From Dietzia aurantiaca (GTDB lineage Bacteria > Actinomycetota > Actinomycetes > Mycobacteriales > Mycobacteriaceae): a stretch of DNA of 64,000 bases. A program made the translations under genes and the position numbers. The notes under the pieces were generated by a model that was given only the letters and a program-made list of their open reading frames with translations, made no database searches and was not told where the DNA came from. The stretch is taken from NCBI RefSeq assembly GCF_021033825.1, contig NZ_JAIFXZ010000012.1, forward strand, positions 1-64,000. The letters are read 5' to 3'. Positions 18,395 through 26,905 of the stretch are shown in pieces (within the stretch, counting starts at the first letter, position 1; every line of letters begins with the position of its first letter).

Positions 18395-19600
18395 TCAGCC
18401 GATGTACGGCGGGGTCCTGCGCAGCTCACCGCGCGCGATGGTGCGGCGATGCACGGCGTCCGGGCCGTCGACGATCCGCAGCGCCCGCGCCCACGCATAG
18501 AAGTACGCGAGCGGCGTGTCGTCCGAGACCCCGGCACCACCGAAGATCTCGATCGCCCGGTCGATCACCGCGCAGGCGACCTGCGGGGCGATCACCTTGA
18601 TGGCGGAGATCTCGAAGCGCGCGTCCTTGGCGCCCACGGTGTCAATCATCCAGGCGCAGTGCTGCACCTGCAGGCGCGCCTGGTCGATCTCGATGCGCGA
18701 ATTGGCGATGTGCTCCTGCACCACACCCTGCTCGGACAGATATCCGCCGAACGCGTGACGCGACTTGGCACGGTCCACCATCAGGGCCAGCGCCCGCTCG
18801 GCCATGCCGATCGCCCGCATCGCGTGGTGGATACGGCCCGGCCCGAGACGGGCCTGGGCGATGGCGAACCCGGCGCCCTCCTCACCCAGTAGATTCTCGA
18901 CCGGCACGCGGACGTCCTTGAACACCAGCTCGCAGTGGCCGTGCTGGTCCTGGTAACCGAACAGCGGCAGGTTGCGCTCGATGGTCAGGCCCGGGGTGTC
19001 CCGCGGCACGAGCACCATCGACTGCTGGCGGTGGGTGTCCGCCTCCGGGTCGGTCTTGCCCATGACGATGAGGATCTCGCAGCGCGTATCGGCCACGCCG
19101 GTGATCCACCACTTGCGGCCGTTGATCACGTACTCGTCGCCCTCGCGGCGGATGACGGTCTGCACGTTGGTGGCATCGGAGGAGGCCACGTCCGGCTCGG
19201 TCATGACGTACGCCGAGCGCATGGTGCCGGCCTTGAGCGGCTCGAGGTAGGTGGCTTTCTGCTCGTCGGTGCCGAACAGGTGGAAGGTCTCCATGTTCCC
19301 GGTGTCCGGGGCCTGCGAGTTGATGGCCTCGGGGGCGATGACCGGCGACCAGCCGGTGATCTCGGAGACGGCGGCGAACTCGAGGTTGGAGATCCCCGAC
19401 CACTCGGGCAGGAAGAGGTTCCACAACCCCCGCCGGCGGGCCTCGGCCTTGAGGTCCTCCATGACGGGCGGGTAGGCGTTGTCGCCGTGCTCGCGCAGGT
19501 ATTCCTTCCACACGGGCTCGGCCGGGAAGACATGCTCGCGCATGAACTCCCACATGTTCTCCTGCAGCTCGAGGCTGCGCTGGCTGTGTGCGAATTCCAT
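18395..19600 (-). CDS. ACAD10/11-like acyl-CoA dehydrogenase family protein
   Basis: A 401-residue acyl-CoA dehydrogenase fold. Typical blocks are MTEPDVASSDATNVQT, INGRKWWITGVAD and LGPGRIHHAMRAIGMAERAL. Where most dehydrogenases have Y-E-G-T with the catalytic Glu, this protein has V-D-G-P (Asp at about 378), as in vertebrate ACAD10/11 and bacterial LvaC. Those relatives act on 4-phosphorylated 4-hydroxyacyl-CoA made by a phosphotransferase-fold kinase. Such a kinase is encoded two genes away (20496), supporting the same role here. The ATG at 19600 gives the family length. Confidence 0.82.
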   Translation of the reverse strand: MEFAHSQRSLELQENMWEFMREHVFPAEPVWKEYLREHGDNAYPPVMEDLKAEARRRGLWNLFLPEWSGISNLEFAAVSEITGWSPVIAPEAINSQAPDTGNMETFHLFGTDEQKATYLEPLKAGTMRSAYVMTEPDVASSDATNVQTVIRREGDEYVINGRKWWITGVADTRCEILIVMGKTDPEADTHRQQSMVLVPRDTPGLTIERNLPLFGYQDQHGHCELVFKDVRVPVENLLGEEGAGFAIAQARLGPGRIHHAMRAIGMAERALALMVDRAKSRHAFGGYLSEQGVVQEHIANSRIEIDQARLQVQHCAWMIDTVGAKDARFEISAIKVIAPQVACAVIDRAIEIFGGAGVSDDTPLAYFYAWARALRIVDGPDAVHRRTIARGELRRTPPYIG

Positions 19601-19659
19601 TGGCACTACTCCTGTAGAAGTGTCTGGTTCAGGCTGCGTCGGTTCAGTGCAGCGGCGGT

Positions 19660-20496
19660 TCAGTGCATAGTCATGCCGCCGTCCACCACGAGCGTGGTGC
19701 CCGTGATGAACGATGCGGCATCGGAGGCGAGGAAGAGCAGGGCGGCGTCCAGCTCGGGCTGGAGGCCGAGACGGCCGAAGATCGTGCTGCCGGTGATGTC
19801 GGCGAGCATCTGCTCGGGGATCTCGTCGGTCATCTCTGACGCGAAGTAGCCGGGTGCGAGCGAGTTGACCCGGATGCCGCGACGGCCACCCCACTGCGAG
19901 GCCAGGTCCCGGGTCAGGCCCATGACGGCGGCCTTGGTGGCCGAGTACGCGGCCTGCGGTGCGAAGCCGGCGGTCAGCCCCAGGACGCTGGCCACGTTGA
20001 CGATGCTCGAGCCGGGCCCCATGACCGCGGCGCACTCCTTGGCGGCCCAGAACGCCCCGTTCAGGTTGACGTCCACGACCGAGCGGAACTGCTCGGGGGT
20101 CTCCTTGAGCGCGGGTACCGCGGTGCCGAGGCCGGCGTTGTTGATCAGCACGTCGATCCGCCCGTGCTCGGCCATCGCGGCGCGGACCATCTCCGCGCAC
20201 GACTCGGGGTCGGCCACGTCGCAGGCCACGGTGGAGGCCTCGCCGCCGCGGGAGCGGAGCTCCTCGGCCAGCGCCTCGAGCCGTTCCTTGCGGCGGGCGG
20301 CCAGCACGACGGTGGCCCCCGCCGAGGACAGCGCGCGGGCGAACCCGGCGCCGAGGCCGGACGAGGCGCCGGTGATCACCACGACGCGACCGTCCATCCG
20401 GAACCGGTCCAGCACGGGCACCGCGGTCTGCGGCCCGGTGCGGGGATCGACAGGTGCGGGCACTGTGGGTGAACTCGCGGTGTCGGAGTCGGTCAT
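19660..20496 (-). CDS. Short-chain dehydrogenase between ACAD and kinase genes
   Basis: A 278-residue SDR with a roughly 35-residue N-terminal extension. TGASSGLGAGFARAL carries the dinucleotide motif, ARRK after beta-2 suggests NADP(H), and NNAG, NVASVLG and YSATK give the active site. It starts at the last base of the kinase stop codon (TGATG, 20494-20498), so it is translationally coupled to the phosphotransferase-fold kinase. It probably oxidises the 3-hydroxyacyl-CoA formed by the kinase/ACAD pair. This is inference from gene order. Confidence 0.82.
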   Translation of the reverse strand: MTDSDTASSPTVPAPVDPRTGPQTAVPVLDRFRMDGRVVVITGASSGLGAGFARALSSAGATVVLAARRKERLEALAEELRSRGGEASTVACDVADPESCAEMVRAAMAEHGRIDVLINNAGLGTAVPALKETPEQFRSVVDVNLNGAFWAAKECAAVMGPGSSIVNVASVLGLTAGFAPQAAYSATKAAVMGLTRDLASQWGGRRGIRVNSLAPGYFASEMTDEIPEQMLADITGSTIFGRLGLQPELDAALLFLASDAASFITGTTLVVDGGMTMH

Positions 20497-21575
20497 CAGT
20501 TTGTCTCCTTCCGGGAGTCGAGGATCGAGTGGCCGTGGTCGACCAGGTCGCGGATCTGCGGACCGATGTCGCCGAAGTCCTGACCGGCCATGTCGCCGGC
20601 CAGCGAACGGGTGGCCACGCCCTGGGCGATCGCCGCGAACTTGAACGTGGCGAACGCCAGGTACCAGGGCATGTATGACGGGTCGGTGCCGGTGGCCGCG
20701 CAGTAGCGGTCGAGCAGCCGCTGCGGCCCCGGCCACCCGGGCTCGGTGGTGATGCTGGGGATCAGCGGCACCTCGGGCCCGTCCGGGTCGCCCCAGTACA
20801 GGACCGTCTGCGCGAGGTCGGCGACGGGATCGCCGAGCGTGGACAGCTCCCAGTCCAGGATCGCGAGGATACGGCCCGGGTCGTCGGGCGCCACGACGTA
20901 GTTGTCCAGTCGGTAGTCGCCGTGGATGATCCTCGACGACGGCGAGGTGGGCATGCTCTCCCCGAGCCGCGCCGCCAGCTCCGGAAGCCGATCGGCCCGG
21001 ACGGAGTCGACCGCCTTCTCGGACTGCCCGAGCCACCGGCGCAGTTGCCTCTCGAGGTAGCCGTCCGGGCGACCGAGATCGGCCAGGCCCACCGCGTTCT
21101 GATCCACCGCGTGGAGCGCGATCAGGGCGTCGATCTGCGCGTCGGCCATGGCAGCCTTGTCGTCGTCGGACTCGGCGAAGCCCGGCGGCAACGCGTCGCG
21201 GATGACGTGGCCGACCACCTTCTCCATCACGTAGTACGGCACGCCCAGGTCCTCGCCGGTGGTCTCGTTGAGCACCACCTGCGCGACCGGGACGTCGGTG
21301 TCGCCCAACCCGATCTGGATCCGCGCCTCGCGACCCATGTCGTGGGCACTGGGCAGCAGCTCGCCGGTGGGCGGCCTGCGCAGGATGAGTTCGCCGGCGT
21401 CCGAACGCAGGGTGAAGGTGAGGTTGGACTTGCCACCGGCGATGAGCTCGGCCTCGAACTCGGTCCAGGCCTTCTCACCGGTCGCCTCCGCGATCTTGGG
21501 GCCCACCACGTCGGGCCGGAGCAACTCGTCGACGGGCAGCCCCTCGGACTCTGTGTCTGTCTGGGAAGTGGTCAT
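20496..21575 (-). CDS. Phosphotransferase (APH fold), ACAD10/11 kinase-domain-like, LvaA-like
   Basis: A 359-residue kinase of the aminoglycoside phosphotransferase fold. The catalytic loop HGDYRLDN (His218, Asp220) and the metal-binding DWELSTLGDP (Asp241) are intact. This subgroup is not an antibiotic kinase. In vertebrate ACAD10/11 it is fused to the dehydrogenase, and in Pseudomonas LvaA it phosphorylates 4-hydroxyvaleryl-CoA. The coupled SDR and the ACAD at 18395 make this a split version of that system. Expected substrate: a 4-hydroxyacyl-CoA, cytosolic. Confidence 0.82.
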   Translation of the reverse strand: MTTSQTDTESEGLPVDELLRPDVVGPKIAEATGEKAWTEFEAELIAGGKSNLTFTLRSDAGELILRRPPTGELLPSAHDMGREARIQIGLGDTDVPVAQVVLNETTGEDLGVPYYVMEKVVGHVIRDALPPGFAESDDDKAAMADAQIDALIALHAVDQNAVGLADLGRPDGYLERQLRRWLGQSEKAVDSVRADRLPELAARLGESMPTSPSSRIIHGDYRLDNYVVAPDDPGRILAILDWELSTLGDPVADLAQTVLYWGDPDGPEVPLIPSITTEPGWPGPQRLLDRYCAATGTDPSYMPWYLAFATFKFAAIAQGVATRSLAGDMAGQDFGDIGPQIRDLVDHGHSILDSRKETN

Positions 21576-21627
21576 GAACTACGATCCTCGCGGTCGATGG
21601 ACGGATGTGTGGCCGGTTCGGGCGCGA

Positions 21628-23049
21628 CTAGCCGCGGCCGACCGTGTGCAGGTTGTCGCCCCGGGTCTCCTTCATGATGGCCGTGGCGATGATCGTGCAG
21701 ACACAGAGCACGATGATGTACGCGCTGATCAGCCAGTACAGGTCCCACTGGATGAACTGGGCGTTGAGATAGGGAGCACTTCCGCCGAACACCGCGACGG
21801 ACAGCGAGTACGCGAACCCGATCCCGGCCGTGCGCATCTTGGTGGGGAACGCCTCGGACATGAACGAGGACAGGATCGACCCGGCCGCGGCGACCAGGGT
21901 CATGGCGATGAGCGAGGCCACGAACAGGGTCCACGGGCGGTCGTCGATCATGCCCATGAGGAAGGGGGTCGTGACGATGGTGCCCACCGCGAAGATGAAG
22001 ATCACCGGACGGCGCCCGATGTGGTCCGACAACAGACCCCACAGAGGCAGGGTGCACAGCGCGATGAGCTGGCTGGCGAAGATCATCCAGAAGGCGGAGC
22101 CGGAGTCCATGTCGCGCTGGGTGATGGCGAACGTGGAGGCGTACGAACTCCAGGTGTAGTGGGCGACCGTGATGCCCGAGACCATGGTCACGACGAGGGC
22201 GATGGCGCGAGCGAGGCGGCCGCGGGAGAACGTGGTGACGACGGCGGAACCGGCGTCGGTTCCGGCTCCGGTGGCCGCGGCGGTGCTGCCGGTGGCCGCG
22301 GCGGTGCTGCCGGTGGCAGCACCGCCGGCGGCGGCGCTGTCGGCGGCCTCGGCGGTGTCGAACACCTCGGACTCCTCCATGCCGGACCGCAGGTACAGCA
22401 CGAACAGAGCGAACACGGCGCCCAGCAGGAACGGCACGCGCCAGCCCCAGGAGCCGACGGCCGACTCGCTGAGCAGCTCGGTGATGCCGCCGCCGATGCC
22501 GTAGGCGATCACGGTGCCGCCCATGATGGCCACAAAGACGAGGCTGCCCCACATCCCGCGGCGGTGCGGCGGCGCGATCTCGGCGACGTAGCTGTACGCC
22601 GTGGCGGACTCACCGCCGTGCGCGAAGCCCTGGACCATGCGGCAGAGCAGCAGGAGGGCGGATGCGAAGACACCGATCGTCCCGTAGGTGGGCAGCAGTC
22701 CGATCAGCAGGCTCGCCGCGGCCATCATCAGCATGGTGACGATCAGGACGTGCTTGCGTCCCTTGACGTCGGCGATTCGGCCGAAGACGATGCCGCCCAG
22801 CGGACGCATGAGGAACCCGACCGCGAAGACAGCCAGGGTGGCGAGCAGCGCCGAGACCGGGTTGTCATTGTTGAACATCGCAGCGGCGATGAACGGGGCG
22901 AACACCGCGTAGGCGGTCCACTCGTACCACTCGAACAGCTGGCCGGTGGTACTCGCGGCCAGCGACTTGAGGGCGCCGGGGCTCTTGGTGGCCGTCGCGG
23001 GCGCGGTGGGCTGCCCGGGGACTTCTGGACGGACTGTGGCATCAGCCAT
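21628..23049 (-). CDS. MHS-family (MFS) carboxylate:H+ symporter
   Basis: A 473-residue protein with about twelve transmembrane helices. Typical of the metabolite:H+ symporters are FEWYEWTAYAVFAPF at the first helix, RPLGGIVFGRIADVKGRK after helix 2 and GESATAYSYVAEIAPPHRRG in the 4-5 region. Relatives import dicarboxylates, shikimate or alpha-ketoglutarate, so uptake of the module A acid is likely. The cytoplasmic 6-7 loop holds a Ser/Thr/Ala/Gly tandem repeat. The start at 23049 follows GAAGGGAAC, better than the upstream in-frame ATG. Confidence 0.85.
   Translation of the reverse strand: MADATVRPEVPGQPTAPATATKSPGALKSLAASTTGQLFEWYEWTAYAVFAPFIAAAMFNNDNPVSALLATLAVFAVGFLMRPLGGIVFGRIADVKGRKHVLIVTMLMMAAASLLIGLLPTYGTIGVFASALLLLCRMVQGFAHGGESATAYSYVAEIAPPHRRGMWGSLVFVAIMGGTVIAYGIGGGITELLSESAVGSWGWRVPFLLGAVFALFVLYLRSGMEESEVFDTAEAADSAAAGGAATGSTAAATGSTAAATGAGTDAGSAVVTTFSRGRLARAIALVVTMVSGITVAHYTWSSYASTFAITQRDMDSGSAFWMIFASQLIALCTLPLWGLLSDHIGRRPVIFIFAVGTIVTTPFLMGMIDDRPWTLFVASLIAMTLVAAAGSILSSFMSEAFPTKMRTAGIGFAYSLSVAVFGGSAPYLNAQFIQWDLYWLISAYIIVLCVCTIIATAIMKETRGDNLHTVGRG
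22268..22317. repeat. 21-bp tandem repeat inside the MHS symporter gene
   Basis: Two exact 21-base units (22268-22288 and 22289-22309) and a partial third encode a 7-residue G-S-T-A-A-A-T repeat in the central loop of the transporter. The copy number may vary between strains, as the frame is kept. Confidence 0.8.
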
Positions 23050-23099
23050 GTCGGTTCCCTTCGATGGGGTGAGGGTGGGTGAGGGTTCGGGGCGGGACA

Positions 23100-24758
23100 T
23101 CAGGGCGTGTGGGCGTCGCGGAGTTCGCGACGTCGGATCTTTCCGGTCTGGGTCTTGGGCAACTCGCCCACGACGTGCACCTCGGCGGGCCGCTTGTAGG
23201 CCGCGAGCCGCTCGCCCGCGAAGGCGGCCAACTCGTCGGAGGTGGCGGTGCAGCCCGCCTTGAGAGAGACGAACGCGACGACCTTCTCGCCGCGGTACTC
23301 GTCGGCGAGCCCGACCACCGCCGCCTCGAAAACCGCGTCGTGCTCGTAGAGGGCGTCCTCGACCTCACGGGGCCACACCTTGTAGCCGGAGGAGTTGATC
23401 TGGTCCTTGAGCCGGTCGACGAGGTAGACCCAGCCGTCGGCGTCCATGACGGCGACGTCGCCGGTGTGTAGACGGCCCCCGGGCATGGTGGACGCGGTGG
23501 CCTCCTCGTTCCGCCAGTACCCGGAGACGATCTGCGGGCCGGCGAGCACCAGTTCGCCCTGGTCGCCCGGTGGAACCGGGCGGTCGTCCGGCCCGACGAC
23601 CTCGGCGGCGATGCCGGGCAGCGGCACGCCGATCGAGAGGGTCCCGCTGGAGGGGTCCACGGGTGCGCGCCGACCCGGCGGCACCGCGATGACACCAGAG
23701 GTCGTCTCGGTCATCCCGTAACCGTTGTGGATGTAGTGGCCGAACCGTTCGGCGAAGCGGTCGACCGTCGACGGCGGGATGGGCGCACCACCGCTGTAGA
23801 GGGTCTTGACGGCGGCGAAGTGCTCGGGCCTTGCCTCGTCCAGTCGCATCAGCGCGTTGTAGGCGGTGATCGAGCCGATGGTGAACGTCACCCCGTGCTC
23901 CCGGAAGGCGTCGAGGACGATCTCGGGACGGAAACGCCCGGCGAAGACCAGGGTGGTGTCCGTGATCAGCCCGAGGGTGGCGTTGATCACCGCGCCGGTG
24001 ATGTGGAACAGCGGGGCGATCGCGAGGACCACGTCCCCCGGGGCCACGTCCACGAAGTCGGCGAAGCTGCGCGCCACCGCCACGACGTTGGCGTGCGAGT
24101 TCATCGCACCCTTGGGAGGGCCGGTGGTGCCGGAGGTATAGGTGAGCAGCGCCAGGTCATCGGGCACGACCTCGACCGGCGCCGGGGCCCTGCCCGCGAA
24201 CCGCGTCATCAGCTCGACCAGGTCGCCGTCCGCGGACGCCGGGGCCCGATCCCCGTCGGTGAACATCCGGGGATCGTCACGGCTCTGCAGATCGAGCTCG
24301 CTCGTGCTGAGGATCCAGCCCACCTCGGTTCCGACGACGGCCTCGCGGATCGCCGGCACGTCATGGTCGGTGGCGATCACCCCGATCGCGCCGGAGTCCT
24401 CGACGGGCAGCCGGAGCTCGCGGCCGAAGTACATCGGGTTGAGGACCACCGCGGCCGCGCCGATCTTCCACAGCGCGAGCATCGCCAGTGCGTACTGCGG
24501 GATGTTCTGCAGGTGGATGCCGACGCGGTCCCCGGCGCCCACCCCGCGATCCTGGAGACCGGCGGCCAGGGCGTCCGCCCTGGCGTCGACCTCGCGGGCG
24601 GTCAGGGCGGTGTCGAAGTAGGCGATCGCGACCCCGTCCGGGTGGGCGTCGACCCGCTCAGCCCACGCGTCGATCAGCGTCGAGGGTCGGGTCACCACTC
24701 CCTCGTCGAGCCCCGGGCGGTACATCTCCTGCCATGGGCGCGAGTCCGTACGGCTCAT
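23100..24758 (-). CDS. Acyl-CoA synthetase (class I adenylate-forming)
   Basis: A 552-residue fatty-acid CoA ligase that activates a carboxylic acid with ATP and CoA. The phosphate-binding motif is YTSGTTGPPKG, the hinge is WVYLVDRLKDQINSSGYKVWP, and the catalytic Lys is in KTQTGKIRRRELRD. It is the first gene of the module A run and is divergent from a TetR gene across an inverted repeat, so it is the likely control point. The MHS symporter follows after 50 bases, so uptake and activation are encoded side by side. Confidence 0.88.
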   Translation of the reverse strand: MSRTDSRPWQEMYRPGLDEGVVTRPSTLIDAWAERVDAHPDGVAIAYFDTALTAREVDARADALAAGLQDRGVGAGDRVGIHLQNIPQYALAMLALWKIGAAAVVLNPMYFGRELRLPVEDSGAIGVIATDHDVPAIREAVVGTEVGWILSTSELDLQSRDDPRMFTDGDRAPASADGDLVELMTRFAGRAPAPVEVVPDDLALLTYTSGTTGPPKGAMNSHANVVAVARSFADFVDVAPGDVVLAIAPLFHITGAVINATLGLITDTTLVFAGRFRPEIVLDAFREHGVTFTIGSITAYNALMRLDEARPEHFAAVKTLYSGGAPIPPSTVDRFAERFGHYIHNGYGMTETTSGVIAVPPGRRAPVDPSSGTLSIGVPLPGIAAEVVGPDDRPVPPGDQGELVLAGPQIVSGYWRNEEATASTMPGGRLHTGDVAVMDADGWVYLVDRLKDQINSSGYKVWPREVEDALYEHDAVFEAAVVGLADEYRGEKVVAFVSLKAGCTATSDELAAFAGERLAAYKRPAEVHVVGELPKTQTGKIRRRELRDAHTP

Positions 24759-24813
24759 CCTCGACCTCCGTTGTTGTCACCGACTCTGCACGTTCCCGAC
24801 CGATCGATCGCTC

Positions 24814-24838
24814 GGTGTGGGATAGTGTTGCCCACACC
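24814..24838. promoter_or_regulatory. Inverted repeat, candidate TetR operator
   Basis: GGTGTGGG (24814-24821) and CCCACACC (24831-24838) are perfect 8-base arms around a 9-base spacer, placed between the divergent fadD and tetR genes. The spacer contains TAGTGT, a possible -10. A second weaker pair, ACCGA and TCGGT, precedes it around 24799-24816. Autorepression by the adjacent TetR is the simplest reading. Confidence 0.6.
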
Positions 24839-24895
24839 ACATCCGGTGTCAAGCGCGGGGGCCGGGACGGCCCGGGGATCGAGGAGAATGAACTC

Positions 24896-25495
24896 ATGGA
24901 CAACTGGCGCGAGTTCGGAACCGACGAGCTGACACCACCGCTGCGGGCCGCCCTCGGCGCCTTCGCCCGGCACGGTTATCACGGCGCCTCAATCAGGACG
25001 ATCGCCGAGGCCGCCGGCCTGTCCGTTCCCGGGCTGTACCACCACTACAAGTCCAAGCAGGCGATCCTCGCAGCCCTGGTCGATGCGGCGATGGCCGAGA
25101 TGCTGACGCACACCGCCGCGTCGGCCGAGGACGCGGGCGACTCCCCCGCCACCCGGTTCGCCAACATCGTGGAATGCCTCGCCCGCTTTCACATGGCCCG
25201 GCGCGATCATGCCTTCGTGGCGTCCACCGAGATGCGCAGCATGGACCCGGACGTCCGGGCTCATCACATCTCGCAGCGGGACGCCCAACAAACGATGATC
25301 GAGGACGCGATCCGTGCGGGAGTGGACGCCGGCGACTTCACCTGTCGCCACCCCGAGGACGCGGCGCGCGCCATCGCCTCCCTGTGCGTCTCGATCGCCT
25401 CCTGGTATCGACCCGGCGGGCCACTGACGGCCGATGACGTGGTGTCCCGGCACCTCGGATACGCGCGGGCGATGGTCGGCGCGAAGGAGGCCTGA
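24896..25495 (+). CDS. TetR-family regulator of module A
   Basis: A 199-residue TetR regulator. The N-terminal helix-turn-helix domain spans HGYHGASIRTIAEAAGLSVPGLYHHYKSKQ (about residues 24-55), with the usual YHHYKSK recognition end. The C-terminal ligand domain contains FVASTEMRSMDPDVR, typical of the FadR/PaaR-like acyl-CoA-responsive branch. The ATG at 24896 has GAGGAG upstream. It is divergent from fadD with an inverted repeat between them, so it probably represses the activation, uptake and oxidation genes until an acyl-CoA binds. Confidence 0.85.
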   Translation: MDNWREFGTDELTPPLRAALGAFARHGYHGASIRTIAEAAGLSVPGLYHHYKSKQAILAALVDAAMAEMLTHTAASAEDAGDSPATRFANIVECLARFHMARRDHAFVASTEMRSMDPDVRAHHISQRDAQQTMIEDAIRAGVDAGDFTCRHPEDAARAIASLCVSIASWYRPGGPLTADDVVSRHLGYARAMVGAKEA

Positions 25496-25517
25496 ACCGC
25501 GTCCGGCCAAGGGACGA

Positions 25518-26282
25518 TCAGCGGCTGCGACGCCCCTTGGCCCGACCCGGCTGACCCGCGCGGCCGGACGCGCCGCCCTGGCCGCTCTTCTCGCCCCGGC
25601 CGGCACGCTCCGCACGCGCCCGAGCCTTGGCCGCGGACTTCTCGCGGGCCGAACGCTTCTCGCGCGGCGGCTCCGCCCCGCCGCGCGAACTCGCCTCGGA
25701 ACGCCCGCGGACGATCCCCACGAACTCGTCGATGAGCTCGTCCCCCTCCCGCGTCGCGGACCACGCCACCCCCATCCGGGTCGCCGGGACGCCGTCGAGT
25801 GGACGAACCACCACGTCCCGCCGGCTCAACGCACGGGCATACGGCAGGGGCAGGACGAGCAGCCCCACATTCGCCGCCACGAGGTCCACGGCAGCGGAGA
25901 CCTCATCCGGGGTCGCGGTGATCGTGTCGACGGGATCGATCCACCGCTCCCCCGCCAGGTCGTCCGCGTTCAGTGAGTCGAACGCACCGATCTCGTGTTC
26001 CTTCTCCGCGAGCACCGACATCGTCTCGGTGTACAGCGGCACCCGCAGCAGCCCGGTCGGCGCCGACCGGGGTGCGTCTGCGGGCTCACGGAAGAAGATC
26101 ACGTCGAACCCCTCGGCGCCCGCCTCCGCGGCGAGTGTCGCCCGCGGATCACCCACGCGTCTCGCGGTGACCGGCACGTCGCCCCGGCGCTCGCGCCACC
26201 GGGTCAGCCACTTGTCCGGCTGCACCCCCGGGACATAGCCGACCGACAGGGCCCCTCGCGCCGGATCGCGCTCCTCGTTCAC
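25518..26282 (-). CDS. LysR-type substrate-binding domain protein without HTH
   Basis: A 254-residue protein. Residues about 10-200 match a LysR effector-binding domain (GALSVGYVPGVQPDKW, LAAEAGAEGFDVIFFRE, VAANVGLLVLPLPYARAL), but there is no helix-turn-helix before it. The last 55 or so residues are a very basic Lys/Arg/Ala/Gly tail (EKRSAREKSAAKARARAERA and on), probably disordered and perhaps nucleic-acid binding. Start is GTG at 26282. Similar HTH-less proteins are widespread in this order; function unknown. Confidence 0.7.
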   Translation of the reverse strand: MNEERDPARGALSVGYVPGVQPDKWLTRWRERRGDVPVTARRVGDPRATLAAEAGAEGFDVIFFREPADAPRSAPTGLLRVPLYTETMSVLAEKEHEIGAFDSLNADDLAGERWIDPVDTITATPDEVSAAVDLVAANVGLLVLPLPYARALSRRDVVVRPLDGVPATRMGVAWSATREGDELIDEFVGIVRGRSEASSRGGAEPPREKRSAREKSAAKARARAERAGRGEKSGQGGASGRAGQPGRAKGRRSR

Positions 26283-26307
26283 CCCAACACGGTAGCGTGC
26301 GCGATAT

Positions 26308-26325
26308 TGAACCGAATTCAGTATT
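26308..26325 (+). promoter_or_regulatory. Module B 18-bp element (copy a)
   Basis: TGAACCGAATTCAGTATT, 26 bases before the MaoC start. It has the TGAA-N5-TTCA core shared by all copies. Confidence 0.6.
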
Positions 26326-26351
26326 CGTCCGCGACCGCCGAGGAGAAGCCC

Positions 26352-26813
26352 GTGACCATCACCTTCAGGACCGTTGAGGAGTTCAGGAACTCCGCCGGCA
26401 CCGACCTCGGCGCCGGCGACTGGTTCACCATCACCCAGGACCGGGTCGACGAGTTCGCCGACGTCACCGAGGACCACCAGTGGATCCACGTGGACACCGG
26501 ACGGGCGGCCGCATCCGAACTCGGCTCCACCGTCGCGCACGGCTACCTCACTCTGTCGTTGATCCCCCGCCTCAGCGCCGACCTGTTCACCTTCGACGCC
26601 GCGGGACGAGCGATCAACTACGGACTCGACAGGGTCCGGTTCCCCTCGTTCGTCCGGCCCGGCGACCGCCTCCGGGCCCGCGGACGAGTGGAGTGGACCC
26701 GCGGGATCGACGACGGCGGCGCCCTCGGTTGCGTGCGCTACACGATCGACATCGAGGGCCGGGACGCCCCCGCGTGCGTCGCCGACGCACTGATGGTGGC
26801 GTTTCCCGCCTGA
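26352..26813 (+). CDS. MaoC-type (R)-specific enoyl-CoA hydratase
   Basis: A 153-residue hot-dog protein, paralogous to the one at 13051. The motif FADVTEDHQWIHVDTGRA keeps the catalytic Asp and His, although the Gly before the Asp found in most members is Glu here. TVAHGYLTLSLIPR follows. The GTG at 26352 is preceded by GAGGAGA. It and the SDR at 26906 each have their own copy of the 18-bp module B element, suggesting coordinated induction. Confidence 0.83.
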   Translation: MTITFRTVEEFRNSAGTDLGAGDWFTITQDRVDEFADVTEDHQWIHVDTGRAAASELGSTVAHGYLTLSLIPRLSADLFTFDAAGRAINYGLDRVRFPSFVRPGDRLRARGRVEWTRGIDDGGALGCVRYTIDIEGRDAPACVADALMVAFPA

Positions 26814-26836
26814 CGCCGACGCGCGACGCCATATAC

Positions 26837-26854
26837 TGAACCGAGTTTGGTTTA
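26837..26854 (+). promoter_or_regulatory. Module B 18-bp element (copy b)
   Basis: TGAACCGAGTTTGGTTTA, 51 bases before the SDR start at 26906. It diverges from the core at one base (TTTG for TTCA/TTCG). Confidence 0.55.
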
Positions 26855-26905
26855 TACGACGCGTGGCGAGCCGACCGCCGACAGACACCACCGAGAGGGC
26901 ACCAC

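Noticed and set aside
20496-21575. Aminoglycoside resistance gene
   Set aside because: The APH fold is shared, but context with ACAD10/11-like and SDR genes and the sequence type point to an acyl-CoA kinase. The same applies to 35283-36260.
21259-23082. 607-codon plus-strand frame over the MHS symporter
   Set aside because: Shadow frame with Gly/Gln/Arg/Asp-rich repeats; the minus-strand frame is a canonical transporter.
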